Shown here piece after piece: positions 48,540 to 58,240 of a stretch of 64,000 nt of DNA. The stretch covers positions 40,017,501-40,081,500 of the forward strand of contig NC_088924.1 in assembly GCF_038396675.1 (NCBI RefSeq), read 5' to 3'. Source of the stretch: Hydra vulgaris (taxonomy: Eukaryota > Cnidaria > Hydrozoa > Anthoathecata > Hydridae). Made by a program: the position numbers and the translations under genes. Below the pieces are notes generated by a model. It worked only from the letters and a program-made list of their open reading frames with translations. It did no database searches and was not told where the DNA came from. Numbering within the stretch: position 1 is the stretch's first letter; each line of letters begins with the position of its first letter.

Positions 48540-49010
48540 CATATCATTTATATAAATGAGAAAAAGAAGGGCGGTAGAATTGATCCTTGTGGGGCACCGC
48601 AGATAATTGACGTTAAATCCAATCATTAAATGAGATATATGAGTGTTTCCTGTTGAATAACTTTTAAACTAAACTAAGTCAGAATTTTTGATCAATTTTT
48701 AAGTTTAAAAAATAAAAATAGAAAAATGTTATGACCTATCGTATAAAGAGCTTTACTTAAATCAACAAAAACGCCTAAAGTGAATTTTTTTTCATCAAAG
48801 GCCTCAAATATTTCCTGTATTAGATGAATGGTTGCGTGATTGGTTAAAGACCAGACTTAAACCCAAATTATTTGTTGTAAAGAATATTATTGGTATTTAA
48901 AAAAAAATGTCTATTAAACATAATACACTCTAAAATAAAATAAAAATATGCACAAGTAGTATTGTTAAATAACTTATTGATTTTATAACGACATTATTGA
49001 TTTTATAACG
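48540..49010 (-). pseudogene. CR1-like reverse transcriptase fragment
   Basis: Minus-strand pieces: FEAFDEKKFTLGVFVDLSKA (block A) and GAPQGSILPPFFFLIYIND (block B), with stops between. Same family as 42560-43570 and 52895-54240. Confidence 0.75.
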
Positions 49011-49179
49011 ACATTACTACAAGCATCATCAGCACCTGAAATTTTATTAGGTTTTCTTAAACAAAATGAGATAATATTTAAAAAATATAATTTTATTTTG
49101 GTTTAAACCTAATTAACTGAAAGCAATTTATACTAAAAGAATCAAAAGACTCAAAAAAATAAACAGATTCTCTGACAGA

Positions 49180-51300
49180 ATCTGTTGACCAGCATCGCAC
49201 CCCTTATTTATTTATTTGGCCGACGCAGATGAATTTATAATACCTTGTTTCCAGTTTAGGATGTTGAACGCTGGATCTTATAGACTCAATGCATGGGTTT
49301 TGCTTGCGTCTCTGTTTTTATGACTAGGCAACTCATTCTATTATCTCCTAACAAGGGTACAACTCTAAAACTTAGTTTTATGGTTCTCAGGCCAGCTGGT
49401 AGTCAGGTTTCCCGAGCTCTGAAGTAGCTCTCAGAGAGGAATAGAATACCATAAACTATAAAACACAAAAAACCATTGTCATTACCAAGTTCTCTAAACC
49501 TATCATTCACTAATATTCGTGGTCTTCAAAGTAACTTTTCTTCTGTTGAGTTTTATCTCTTGCAAAGTTCACTTTGCAAGAGATAAGACTCAAGTCTTTG
49601 TGAGACTAGTTTGAGTTCGGCTGTCTCATCTTGTGATCTAAGTGTTAATGGTTATCTTCCTTTAATTTGTAAAGACTCCAATAGTCACATGCTTGGCCGG
49701 GGCATTTACATTTGTAAGAATTTACCAATTTATCGGTAAATTAGGTTTGAATTCTTTTATATGCTTTCGTTTAGCATCGCTTCACTCCATGGCCTTTCTC
49801 TTTGTTCTATATCGCTCTCCTTCATCTCAAAATGCTTGAATCTAGTTTCAGTGACTCTGTAGGCGTAGGGCCCACAACTATTGCCTTTCTCAATCTTTTA
49901 CTCAAATAGTCAACTTTCCAACTTGCTTTCCAGACAACCCAAATTATTTAACTTCTCTACTCGACTTATGTCAAATAGAGAAGTTAAATGATTCGGGTTT
50001 CTGATCCTAGTCAGTGCTCAGTTTCTCTACATACGCCCTTAGGTGCTTCTGATCACGGTTTGATCTATCTAAAACTATTATCTCATTCTTTTTCATCATC
50101 TGAATCCCCCTATTATCGTACCTCTTAAAGCTGACTGGGACTCTTTCCGTGATTTTCTTTGTGATAGCCCTAGGGTGGAAATCTTTCGTCTTCTTGCTGA
50201 CAAATGCGCTTTTTACATAACTTATTGGATTCAGGTAGGCATGAAATTTTTTATTCCCTCTTAACAACTCCAATTCAAGCCTCACTCTTCTCCATAGTTT
50301 TACTCACAATTTGCTGCTGCAATTTCCGATTGAAACCATTACTTCCACATCTATCAGCACTACTCTAGAAAACAGACGTCTCTTTGCTATTGCTAGAAAG
50401 CGTTGTAAAAAGGTTTTGTCTAACGCCAAAGCTATTCTCAGGTCATAAAATCTTGTATCTCATTGCAAAAATCAGGCTCTCGTGACTTCTGGAGAATCTT
50501 TAACAGTGTCAATAATAAGAACAAATCAGTATTTCCAACTCTCTTGTACGGTTCAGATTTTGTCACCTCACCAATAGACAAAGCTGAATTGTTTACTAAG
50601 AACCATTCATTAATATCATCTCTTGATTCCACTAGTTGCGTTCTACCTGATATAGCAGACAAACAGTTTGATCCATTGCTTGACATTCTCATCACTCCAG
50701 CTTCTGTATCTAAAGTGATTTCCTGTTTAGACTCTTTTACAGATTGTGTTCCTGGCAACATATATATGTTATAGTTTTTCAAAATATTTCTCCGGAGCTG
50801 TCGTCTATACTTTCAAAATTATTTAACAAGTGCTCATCAGAGTTTTCTTTTCCAGCCTGCTGGAAAGCGGCATCCCTATTTTCAAAAATTCTGGAGAGCG
50901 ATATGACTCATCTAACTATCGTCCCATTAGTCTTCTTCCTATCATTAGCAAGGTTTTTGAATCTTTAGTTTACAAACACTTAATCTTTCATCTTGAATCT
51001 AATAACTTACTTTCAGATCAACAATATGGATTTAGATCTTCTCGTTCTACAGCTGATTTGCTAACAGTAATAACCGATAGGTTTTATCGTACATTAGATA
51101 GTGGTGGAGAGGCCAAGGCTATTGCTCTTAACATTTCTAAAACTTTTTATAAAGTTTAGCATGATGATCTTCTTCATAAGGTTTCTTTATGAGGTGTATC
51201 AGGTAACTCTTTATTATAATTAAATCCTTCCTTTCCAATTGTATTATAAAAGTTGTACTCGATGGAAAGCACTCTTCTTCATATCCTGTAACTTCACTTT
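49180..51300 (+). pseudogene. CR1/Jockey-like LINE, decayed endonuclease and RT, 3' end missing
   Basis: 5' region from about 49180. Endonuclease: LSFTNIRGLQSN then NGYLPLICKDSNSHMLGRGI. RT from about 50460: FWRIFNSVNNKNKSVFPTLL, SNYRPISLLPIISKVFESLV, LLSDQQYGFRSSRSTADLLT and GGEAKAIALNISKTFYKV (block A, Asp changed to Asn), then SSYPVTS at about 51298, where similarity stops before block B. Same family as 14605-15750. Two perfect hairpins (49553-49586, 49947-49990) interrupt the endonuclease part. Loss of the 3' end is not the usual LINE truncation. Confidence 0.82.
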
Positions 51301-51540
51301 TTTACTTCTTATTCCTTCATACTTTTCTTTTGCTACTTGTTTCCTAATAAATCTTTCATTGGAGAACTAGTGAGAATAGTCGAATGTTTTTTCTTAGACT
51401 TTCTCTGGTTTTCCTTTAAGGCAAATTAGGTACAGAAACAACATTTAAACGAGATATTGGCTGATTTGATCTAATTGGTACCAGTTTAGGGCTACAATCA
51501 CATCAGGTGACAGACCTACACAAGAAGGATTCAATGGCAG
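51301..51540. other. Unassigned stretch
   Basis: No clear similarity recognised. Mildly richer in GC at 51460-51540. Confidence 0.35.
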
Positions 51541-51544
51541 ATTA

Positions 51545-51700
51545 ACTAACACATCAGTATTTATTTTTATTTATTAATTTTATACTTCGCCGTTCGACAA
51601 ATTACAATAACTGAGTAAATAAATAAAAATTTACATGACATGAGCAAAAAGAAGGCAACCGTTGTCTTATCACTAAGCCCCTTAATATATACCATACATA
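51545..51700 (-). mobile_element. Possible SINE-like sequence
   Basis: Read on the minus strand: AAGGGGCTTAGTGATAAGAC then AACGGTTGCCTTCTTTTTGC, TTGTAATTTGTCGAACGGCG and an AAT-rich tail. The first part loosely resembles a tRNA A box. No B box could be placed, so this is tentative. Confidence 0.3.
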
Positions 51701-52080
51701 GCATAGCTTTTAAAAACCGTGTAAGATAATACAAATATTTTAGTTATAAAATTTCTTGAAAATTATATTTTAAATAAAGAAAGAAAAAAAAAGTAAATAA
51801 AAACATATATAAATTAAAATTAAAAAAAAAAAATTTTTTATTTATTTTATCCTCCTATGTCTTTCTTTTTAAAATTTCTTTTGTTAGATTGAGAATAATT
51901 AAGAAAAAAAATTTAAAAAAATAAGTTAAAAAAAAAACAAAAATATATTATTATATATATATATATGTGTATAAATTGTGTAAAATTAATAAATATATTC
52001 ATAATTATATAAATCAAACCATAAGAGTACTCTTATTAAACTATGCAATATTTGCAAATTCGCCCATGCCCGAAAATTCC
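51701..52080. other. Non-coding A-rich stretch
   Basis: Poly-A and TA-rich sequence. Nothing recognised. Confidence 0.5.
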
Positions 52081-52084
52081 CTTT

Positions 52085-52893
52085 ACAATTTAGATTCATA
52101 TAAAATGATAAGTCAACCACGTGTAATCAGCTAGAGAGGTGGCGTTGCAATATATATTCTTGATAAATTTGAATTAAAAAAAAACAACACATTTTCAAAA
52201 ACAAATAAACATATTGAAACTTTGTGCATTGAAGTGTTAAATACTTCTGGTAAATCGTTTTTAATCTCCTCATTGTTTCGACCGCCATGTGGTAAACAAG
52301 TTAACTTCCTTAATATCTTAAGAAATTTTATGTATCAAATGAGTAAACAAAACAAGCACGTTTTTTTCGCAGGAGATACAAGTATGGACGCATTATGTTA
52401 TGAAAAGTTTGCAAACATAAAAAAATTTTTCAACTTACTATTTGAATTTAATGTAATACCCACCATTTTTAAACCCACCCGCATTACTAACCAATCCTCT
52501 TCTGTGATTGACAATATTTTAACAAACAGTTCCCTAAATACTAAATTTGAATCACGCCTTTTTATTGCAGACTTTTCTGATCATTTTCCAGTTTTTCATA
52601 TAGCACGCGAAGTACTATCAAATATTGACAATAAAAAAATCTTTGTGACTTACAGAAATCTTTCTATAAAAAACCTGAAAAATTGAAAAAAAAAACTCCA
52701 AATAGAACGATGGGACAACGTTTATTCATCAACAGATCCTAATATTGCTTTTGATAATTTCTCAAGTACATTTCAAAATATCTTTGATAATATATACCCA
52801 AAAATAACTACAGAAATAAAAAACAAAGGATATAAGAATCCATGGATGACAATAACTTTAATTAAAGCATCAAAAAGAAAACAAAAACTTTAC
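52085..52893 (+). pseudogene. CR1-like LINE endonuclease part, plus strand
   Basis: RGGVAIYILDKFE, then one clean frame at 52222-52686: ETLCIEVLNTSGKSFLISSL, FRPPCGKQVNF, HVFFAGDTSMDAL (normally GDFN), RITNQSSSVIDNIL and FIADFSDHFPVFH (the SDH catalytic motif). After a TGA it continues to NPWMTITLIKASKRKQKLYV at 52893, the beginning of the RT region, and stops abruptly where minus-strand RT begins. Confidence 0.85.
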
Positions 52894-53192
52894 GTAAGTA
52901 ACAATGTATAAATGAAAAGTATATGTATTTCAAACAAGATTGGTTTAAAAACTGTTTAGCTTTATACAGTATACCAATATTTTTTGAAATTTTATTCTCA
53001 ATTACATTTATAAGTTTTCTCCAATTAATATTTTCATCAAGAATTACGCCCAAGAATTTTAACGATATTTCCTTTTTTTTTAAACTATTATCAATAAAAA
53101 GATTCGGTAGTTTCAATGGAATATACTTTTCTTTAAAGCATGATGGAATAATGTGTATTTAGTTTTATTAATTTTTAGGGATAGTTTACTAG

Positions 53193-53201
53193 ATTTAAAC
53201 C
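53193..53201. repeat. Left 9-bp target duplication of the MITE
   Basis: ATTTAAACC, identical to 53494-53502. Confidence 0.93.
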
Positions 53202-53493
53202 GGTAAGCAGAAGATAGTATGGCTCAAAATGAGGTTTTGAGCTTTTAAAAAAACGCAGACCAGATATCATACTGCTTTCGCGAGAAATGTAAGAGTGCTA
53301 CTAAATTTACCGATCTATACCTGCCTTAACCCAAACACTCAGTTGATGTAGTTGCATCCCCTTGCATATTCTGCCTAAATCAGTTGATATAGCAACTCTC
53401 CCTTTAATGTTCTCAATATATCAAAATATTATCTGGTCTGCTTTTTTGAAAGCTAAAAAACCTCATTTTGAGCCATACTATCTTCTGCTTACC
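53202..53493. mobile_element. 292-bp MITE with long inverted ends and 9-bp target duplication
   Basis: Left GGTAAGCAGAAGATAGTATG then GCTCAAAATGAGGTTTT; the right end is its exact inverse over about 37 bp, with weaker pairing to about 75 bp (GCAGACCAGATAWYAT). The interior has two CAGTTGATGTAGYTGCA / CAGTTGATATAGCAAC units related to the 42-bp minisatellite at 12800. A 9-bp duplication and long inverted ends suggest a Mutator-type origin. Confidence 0.93.
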
Positions 53494-53502
53494 ATTTAAA
53501 CC
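53494..53502. repeat. Right 9-bp target duplication of the MITE
   Basis: ATTTAAACC, identical to 53193-53201. Confidence 0.93.
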
Positions 53503-54241
53503 ATTGGCTTAATTTATCAAGTTCTTTGTTTACTGTTAAAAATAAAATATTAATATCTTCATTGGAATAAAACAAGTTAGTATCATCAGCAAATAAAAAT
53601 GAGTTTAAGATATTAGAAAAATTATTTAAATCATTAATATAAACTAGAAACAAGAGGGGTCCTAGTATTAAACCCTGGGAAACATTGTATGTGATTGTCA
53701 TATTATCCGTTTTTCCACCTTCCGATGAAATATATTGCTTCCTGTTAAACAAGTAACTTTTAAAACAAACCAAGTTTGAATTTCTCATACCGTAGATTTC
53801 GAGTTTGGATAAAAGAATTATGTGATCAACTATATCAAAGGCTTTGCTTAGATCTATAAAAACACCTAAAGTATACTTTTTTCATTAAACCCTTTAAATA
53901 TATCATGTACAAGATGTAAGATTGTGTGATCAGTAGAATGATCAGATTTAAAACCAAATTGTTTATTGTAGAAGAATAGTTATATTATCTACTATACATA
54001 ATTCGTTCGTAACGTCATAAGGATTACCTAATTTTAAAATTTAAAATAAAAGTGTTCACTTCAGCTTGAGCATCTGATTGATTCATTGCGTTTACCTGGG
54101 ACTCTGAATGCTATTAAGTAATAAGGTTTCAGGTGTAACATTACCAATTGGAAATAAATTATTGAGTTTTGTGGGATATAACGGATAAATACCAGCTGCT
54201 TGAAATCCGTTTACTTTAAGATATGCACTGATGTCATAATA

Positions 54242-56150
54242 TCATGTTTTAATTACATTGATAAAGAAAACACTAAAACCAAATTTAAATAAGCAATCAT
54301 ATAAAAAATTCCTCTCCACACGGTCAAAGGCTTTTATTTGGTTTATTGACACAATGGAGGCATCTAAATTAATTTTGTTAGCTATATAAATTATGTCTCT
54401 TGAATATGCAAGATTTTGATATATCGTTCGGTGGGGAACACTTGCTGTTTGGTTTTCGTGTATGATTGTTGGGAGTATTTTTGCTAGTCGGTTTGCTATG
54501 ATTTTGGTGAGTATTTTGTAATCTGTGTTTAATAGAGATATCGGTGTCCAATTGGAAATGTCGGTTTTATCGCCTTTTTTAAATAAACATGTTATAATGG
54601 CTTGTTTTTGTGTTTCCGACATCTCGTGTTTTTTTATGATATCATTTAGAATATTAACTAAAATTTCACCAATATTATCAAAGTTTGATTTGTAAAATTC
54701 TATCATTCCCGGGTGATTTGTTATTTTTCATATTCGTTAATGCATTTTTGACTTCAGATAATGTTATTGGTTCGTCCAATGATCATTGTTGTTGTTTAGA
54801 TATTTTTTTAATATCCGAATTATCTAGTATGAATTTTTGGAGTGTGATATCATTTTTAGTGTCTTTGTATAGTTTTTGGTAGAAATGTTCAAAAGCTTTA
54901 GTGATGTCTTTGGTGTTATTTTTTTCAATTCAGTCCTTGTCTTTTATTAATGTTATGACTTGTTTAGGAACTTTTGATTTTTCCAGGTGGCAGAAGAATT
55001 TGCTCGATTTTTCACCGTCTGTTCGCCATTTAACCTTTGCTCGGATTTCAGCACCTTTGGCTCTATTTTTTTCATACATTTCAAGTTTTGTTTTTAATGT
55101 ATCACTCAAGTTTTTCATTTTTGGGATGTTATGGGCTTTTTTTAACGAGTTTTTTAATTGTTTTTTTAGTCTGTATTCTTGAATTCGAGTTACTTTAGCT
55201 TCCGTTTTGCTGAATTTTTGTGAAAATATTTTTATTTGATTTTTTAGATGGTCCCAATCAGTAGTTTTATTTTTGGATTGATCAATTATTGAGGCGTGTG
55301 TTTTAATAATTTGGGAAATGTTTTCAATGTATTCTATTTTTTTTTAAATTTTATTATTTAAAATCCAAACTTCTTTTCCAATATCAATGTTATTTATAGA
55401 AATCGCCGCACATACGGCATTGTGATGATCAGTTAATGTCATTGGCTCGTGTTTAATGGAGGTAAATTGGCGCATGTGTTTACTTATATATATCCTGTCA
55501 AGTCGAGAGAATGTTATGTTGTTTGTTGATTTATAGGTGTATTCTTGGGTATGTGGATTAAAAATACGCCAAGTGTCTTCGATGTTTAAAGTTTTTAATA
55601 AAGTTTTAAAATCATTTGTTGACAAACATTTTTTTCAGTTTATTTGTGGATATCGATCAATATCATTTAGGACCATATTAAAATCACCTCCAAATATGAT
55701 AGACATATTATTTAAATTTTGTTTTGATTGTTTTTGTTATTTCTTTAAATAAATTTTTCCTTTTGATTTGGTCAGCGTAACTTGAACCGGATTTTCCGTA
55801 AACATTTATTATTAAAAAACTGTGATAATCGTTTCCTACAAGTAAGTAATTAAAGTGACTTTCGTGGTCTTTGTAATGGTCAATTATTTTTAGATTATGC
55901 TTTGTTTTATTAATTAATGTTTAGTACCTCCTGTGTGTGACGTACCGTTAGAATAGTAGCCAGGATTATTCCAAAGTTTTATAAAATTTTCTGCATTTTG
56001 TGCATTAAGATACGTTTCTTGTAATAAGAAAAAATCAAAATTCATTTTTTTTAATTTTTCTATAATTATGTTTTGCTTGTTTATGTCAGCAAGTCCACAA
56101 ATATTTACGGAGAATATTTTAACGGTTTCCATTTTTGTTTTATTACGTTT
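54242..56150 (-). pseudogene. LINE ORF2: endonuclease and partial reverse transcriptase
   Basis: Starts METVKIFSVNICGLADINKQ (56130). Endonuclease: FDFFLLQETYLN, SFLIINVYGKSG, IIFGGDFNMVLNDIDRYP (across a frame change near 55700), FSRLDRIYIS and LTDHHNAVCA. Then a linker (KVKWRTDGEKSSKFFCHLEK) and RT: NNKSPGMIEFYKSNFDNIGE, ISNWTPISLLNTDYKILTKI, QTASVPHRTIYQNLAYSRDI and QIKAFDRVERNFLYD (block A region), ending KFGFSVFFINVIKT at the 54242 boundary. The YADD motif and thumb are absent. Stops near 55900, 55640, 55340, 54930 and 54790. Confidence 0.85.
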
Positions 56151-56344
56151 TATGATATGTTTGTAGTTTGTGGTGATATAATTATTGGTATGACAGTATA
56201 AGTAATTTAATGCGTGAAGGAATGGAATGTCAGATGTTTTACGTTTACAAAAAAGTTTTCTCGTAAAAAAATAAAATAAAAAGAATAAACCAGATAAATT
56301 AGAGAAAAAAAATAACAATAACAATAATATAGTATAAAAATATC

Positions 56345-57107
56345 TCATACCGCTTTTTTTCTTGGTAATCTCTTCAGGTCAATTTTTTGAGGAGTCGGTG
56401 GTGGGGCATTTCTTTTATAAACGTTTTTATCGTTTTGCCGTATTTCGTCTTCTTCCATTTCTGATTCTATATCGCTAAACTCATTTTGTTCGTTAATGGT
56501 ATTCTTTATCTTTCTTTCCTCTTTTTTTTGACTTTTGCTTTTCACAATTTCAAATGCTGGTTCAGTAGGAGCAATTTTGGTTACTTTGCTTTCGGATAAT
56601 TTTGTCGTCGATTCATTATTATTTTCAGCTAGTTGATAACTAGATACGAAATCATTCGATATGCTGTTTATTTGGAATAGTTTCTGCAGTTGGTTTTTCC
56701 GTAGGTTTTCGAGCAATACACCGTTGTTGAGGTGGATGAGAGTACTGGCATGTAGAACAAAGAAAGGATTTACCTGCATAGTGTAAAGCTATTTTGATAC
56801 CACCAATTTCAATGGTATGAGGTATCTCCTCTAATTTTACTTTTGGATCAACTCGAAATAGTCGTCGGCCGTCTTTTAAATTTCGGTCAAGTTTATATGT
56901 TGTGTGTGTTATTGAGTATACTTCCCTAATAAATGGATCCAATTCTGAAAGAATATCATGGTCTTCGACTAATGGGTCGCATTTAACCGTAATTTGTAGC
57001 CCTATATCAGAACGTATTTTTAAAGTGATGTTTTGGTTACTTCCAGATAATTGAATCGTTGATTCGCTAACATGTATAGCGTCTTCTTTTCTTTTTAATT
57101 CCATCAC
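56345..57107 (-). pseudogene. LINE ORF1 protein with zinc knuckle, one frameshift
   Basis: MMELKRKEDAIHVSESTIQL starts an RNA-binding-like region (HTTYKLDRNLKDGRRLFRVD, IPHTIEIGGIKIALHYAGK), then CSTCQYSHPPQQRC, a CCHC-like knuckle. A frame change near 56670 moves into the second half, ending in an acidic/basic tail (EFSDIESEMEEDEIRQNDKN, APPPTPQKIDLKRLPRKK) and a stop at 56345. ORF1 proteins coat LINE RNA; this type with a zinc knuckle occurs in Tx1-like elements. Confidence 0.75.
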
Positions 57108-57240
57108 CCAATTTCCTTTTTTATTGTAAGTTAAACTATTGATTTTATTTTTCCCGATAATTAATGATACTTTCTCGTAAATTTCTTGAGCTCTGTTTTC
57201 TTGATATTTTTTATTGAAGCTTTCGGTCGGATCTATATAA

Positions 57241-58240
57241 ACATGTTAGTCTAAAATGCATTCTAGTCGATTAGTAAGAAGATGTAACACACGCGTAACT
57301 TGCCATATTACGACAACAATAAGCATTACTAGCAGTGTCTTAATAAATTTTCACTACCTCTAAATAGTCTTCAGCCAAACAGATCAGGTGCATATCTTAT
57401 TAACACAAATTTTTTATTTTTTTTTATTTTTTTATTATAAAATTATAAATATTTACAATTTTTTAACTCTGCATAATAAATACTCATATTTACAATAAGT
57501 TTACAAATCGTTTAACTTTATATATTTTTCCATTTATAAATATTTTATTGATACACTTTTATAAAATAAGAAAACAACAGAAAAAAAAACAAGCTTTTTT
57601 TTTACATTTAATTAACTTTGATCTATTCTAAAATATTCTTTAGTTTATATGCCAATATTTTAAAAATAAAGTCGTGTTCATATATATATACATTTTTAAA
57701 TTTTTGTTTGCTTTTTGTATTTTTTTTTTTTTTTTTTTTTGTTTGTTTTTTAATTTTTAATTTTTTTGTATTTTTATTTTTATATTTTTTTGTGTTTTTT
57801 GTTTTGTTTTTTTTAACCTTTGTGCGGAAAGAAATCGAGAATATGAAGTTGGTAAAGATTATTTAAGTATTTTAGTAAAGAAAGATTTTATTAATTAATA
57901 CTAAAAAAAAAAATACAGGACTTTTACACAAATCATCACGTTACGAAATCTACAGAAAAAAAAGCAAATAATAAAATATATATCAAAAACTAAGGGCTGG
58001 CAGTGATTGTCTAACCATATATAACAACATTTTTTTTGTAAAAAAATATATATGTTTAAAGGACACGGGAACACTCAACTAAACATTTAGTTCTTTCTAC
58101 GAGCCAGTGTGTTAGTTTGGCTCATATGTTTAGTTTCAGGTTCCCGTTCTCTATTTAACAAAAAACGTTTTTAATACAAAAGAGTTGACAGAAAATGTCC
58201 GTGGTATTTCTACGGACATGATAATTATATTTTATAGTAA
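57241..58240. other. Non-coding AT-rich spacer between two LINEs
   Basis: Poly-T tract at 57720-57741 and T-rich sequence to 57830; an inverted pair at 58066-58146. No gene. Confidence 0.5.
58061..58150. repeat. Inverted repeat, 90 bp overall
   Basis: GGACACGGGAACACTCAACT / AAAC pairs with GTTTAGTTTCAGGTTCCCGT / TCT, with two or three mismatches. Possibly a tiny MITE. Confidence 0.7.

Larger units (their letters stand above)
52895..54240 (-). pseudogene. CR1-like LINE reverse transcriptase, minus strand, split by a MITE
   Basis: From high to low coordinates: PIGNVTPETLLLNSIQS near 54140, decayed block A (YFRCFYRSKQSL), MRNSNLVCFKSYLFNRKQYI, YNVSQGLILGPLLFLVYIND (block B), FLFADDTNLFYSN (catalytic FADD), NKELDKLSQWFK, then the MITE, then SSKLSLKINKTKYTLF, LKFLGVILDENINWRKLI and LNQSCLKYIYFSFIHCYL at 52895. 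Excising 53202-53493 plus one 9-bp repeat restores the frame through WFKSSKLSL. Its 3' end meets the 3' end of the plus-strand endonuclease half. Confidence 0.88.
54242..57240 (-). mobile_element. L1/Tx1-like LINE with ORF1 and ORF2, 3' part missing
   Basis: Minus strand. 5' region near 57240-57110, ORF1 at 57107-56345, endonuclease at 56150-55344, and RT up to block A at 54242, where it ends suddenly against CR1 sequence. Stops and frame changes throughout ORF2. Confidence 0.85.

Noticed and set aside
52085..54240. Twin-priming inversion as the cause of the CR1 arrangement
   Set aside because: Twin priming joins the segments head to head; here they meet tail to tail.
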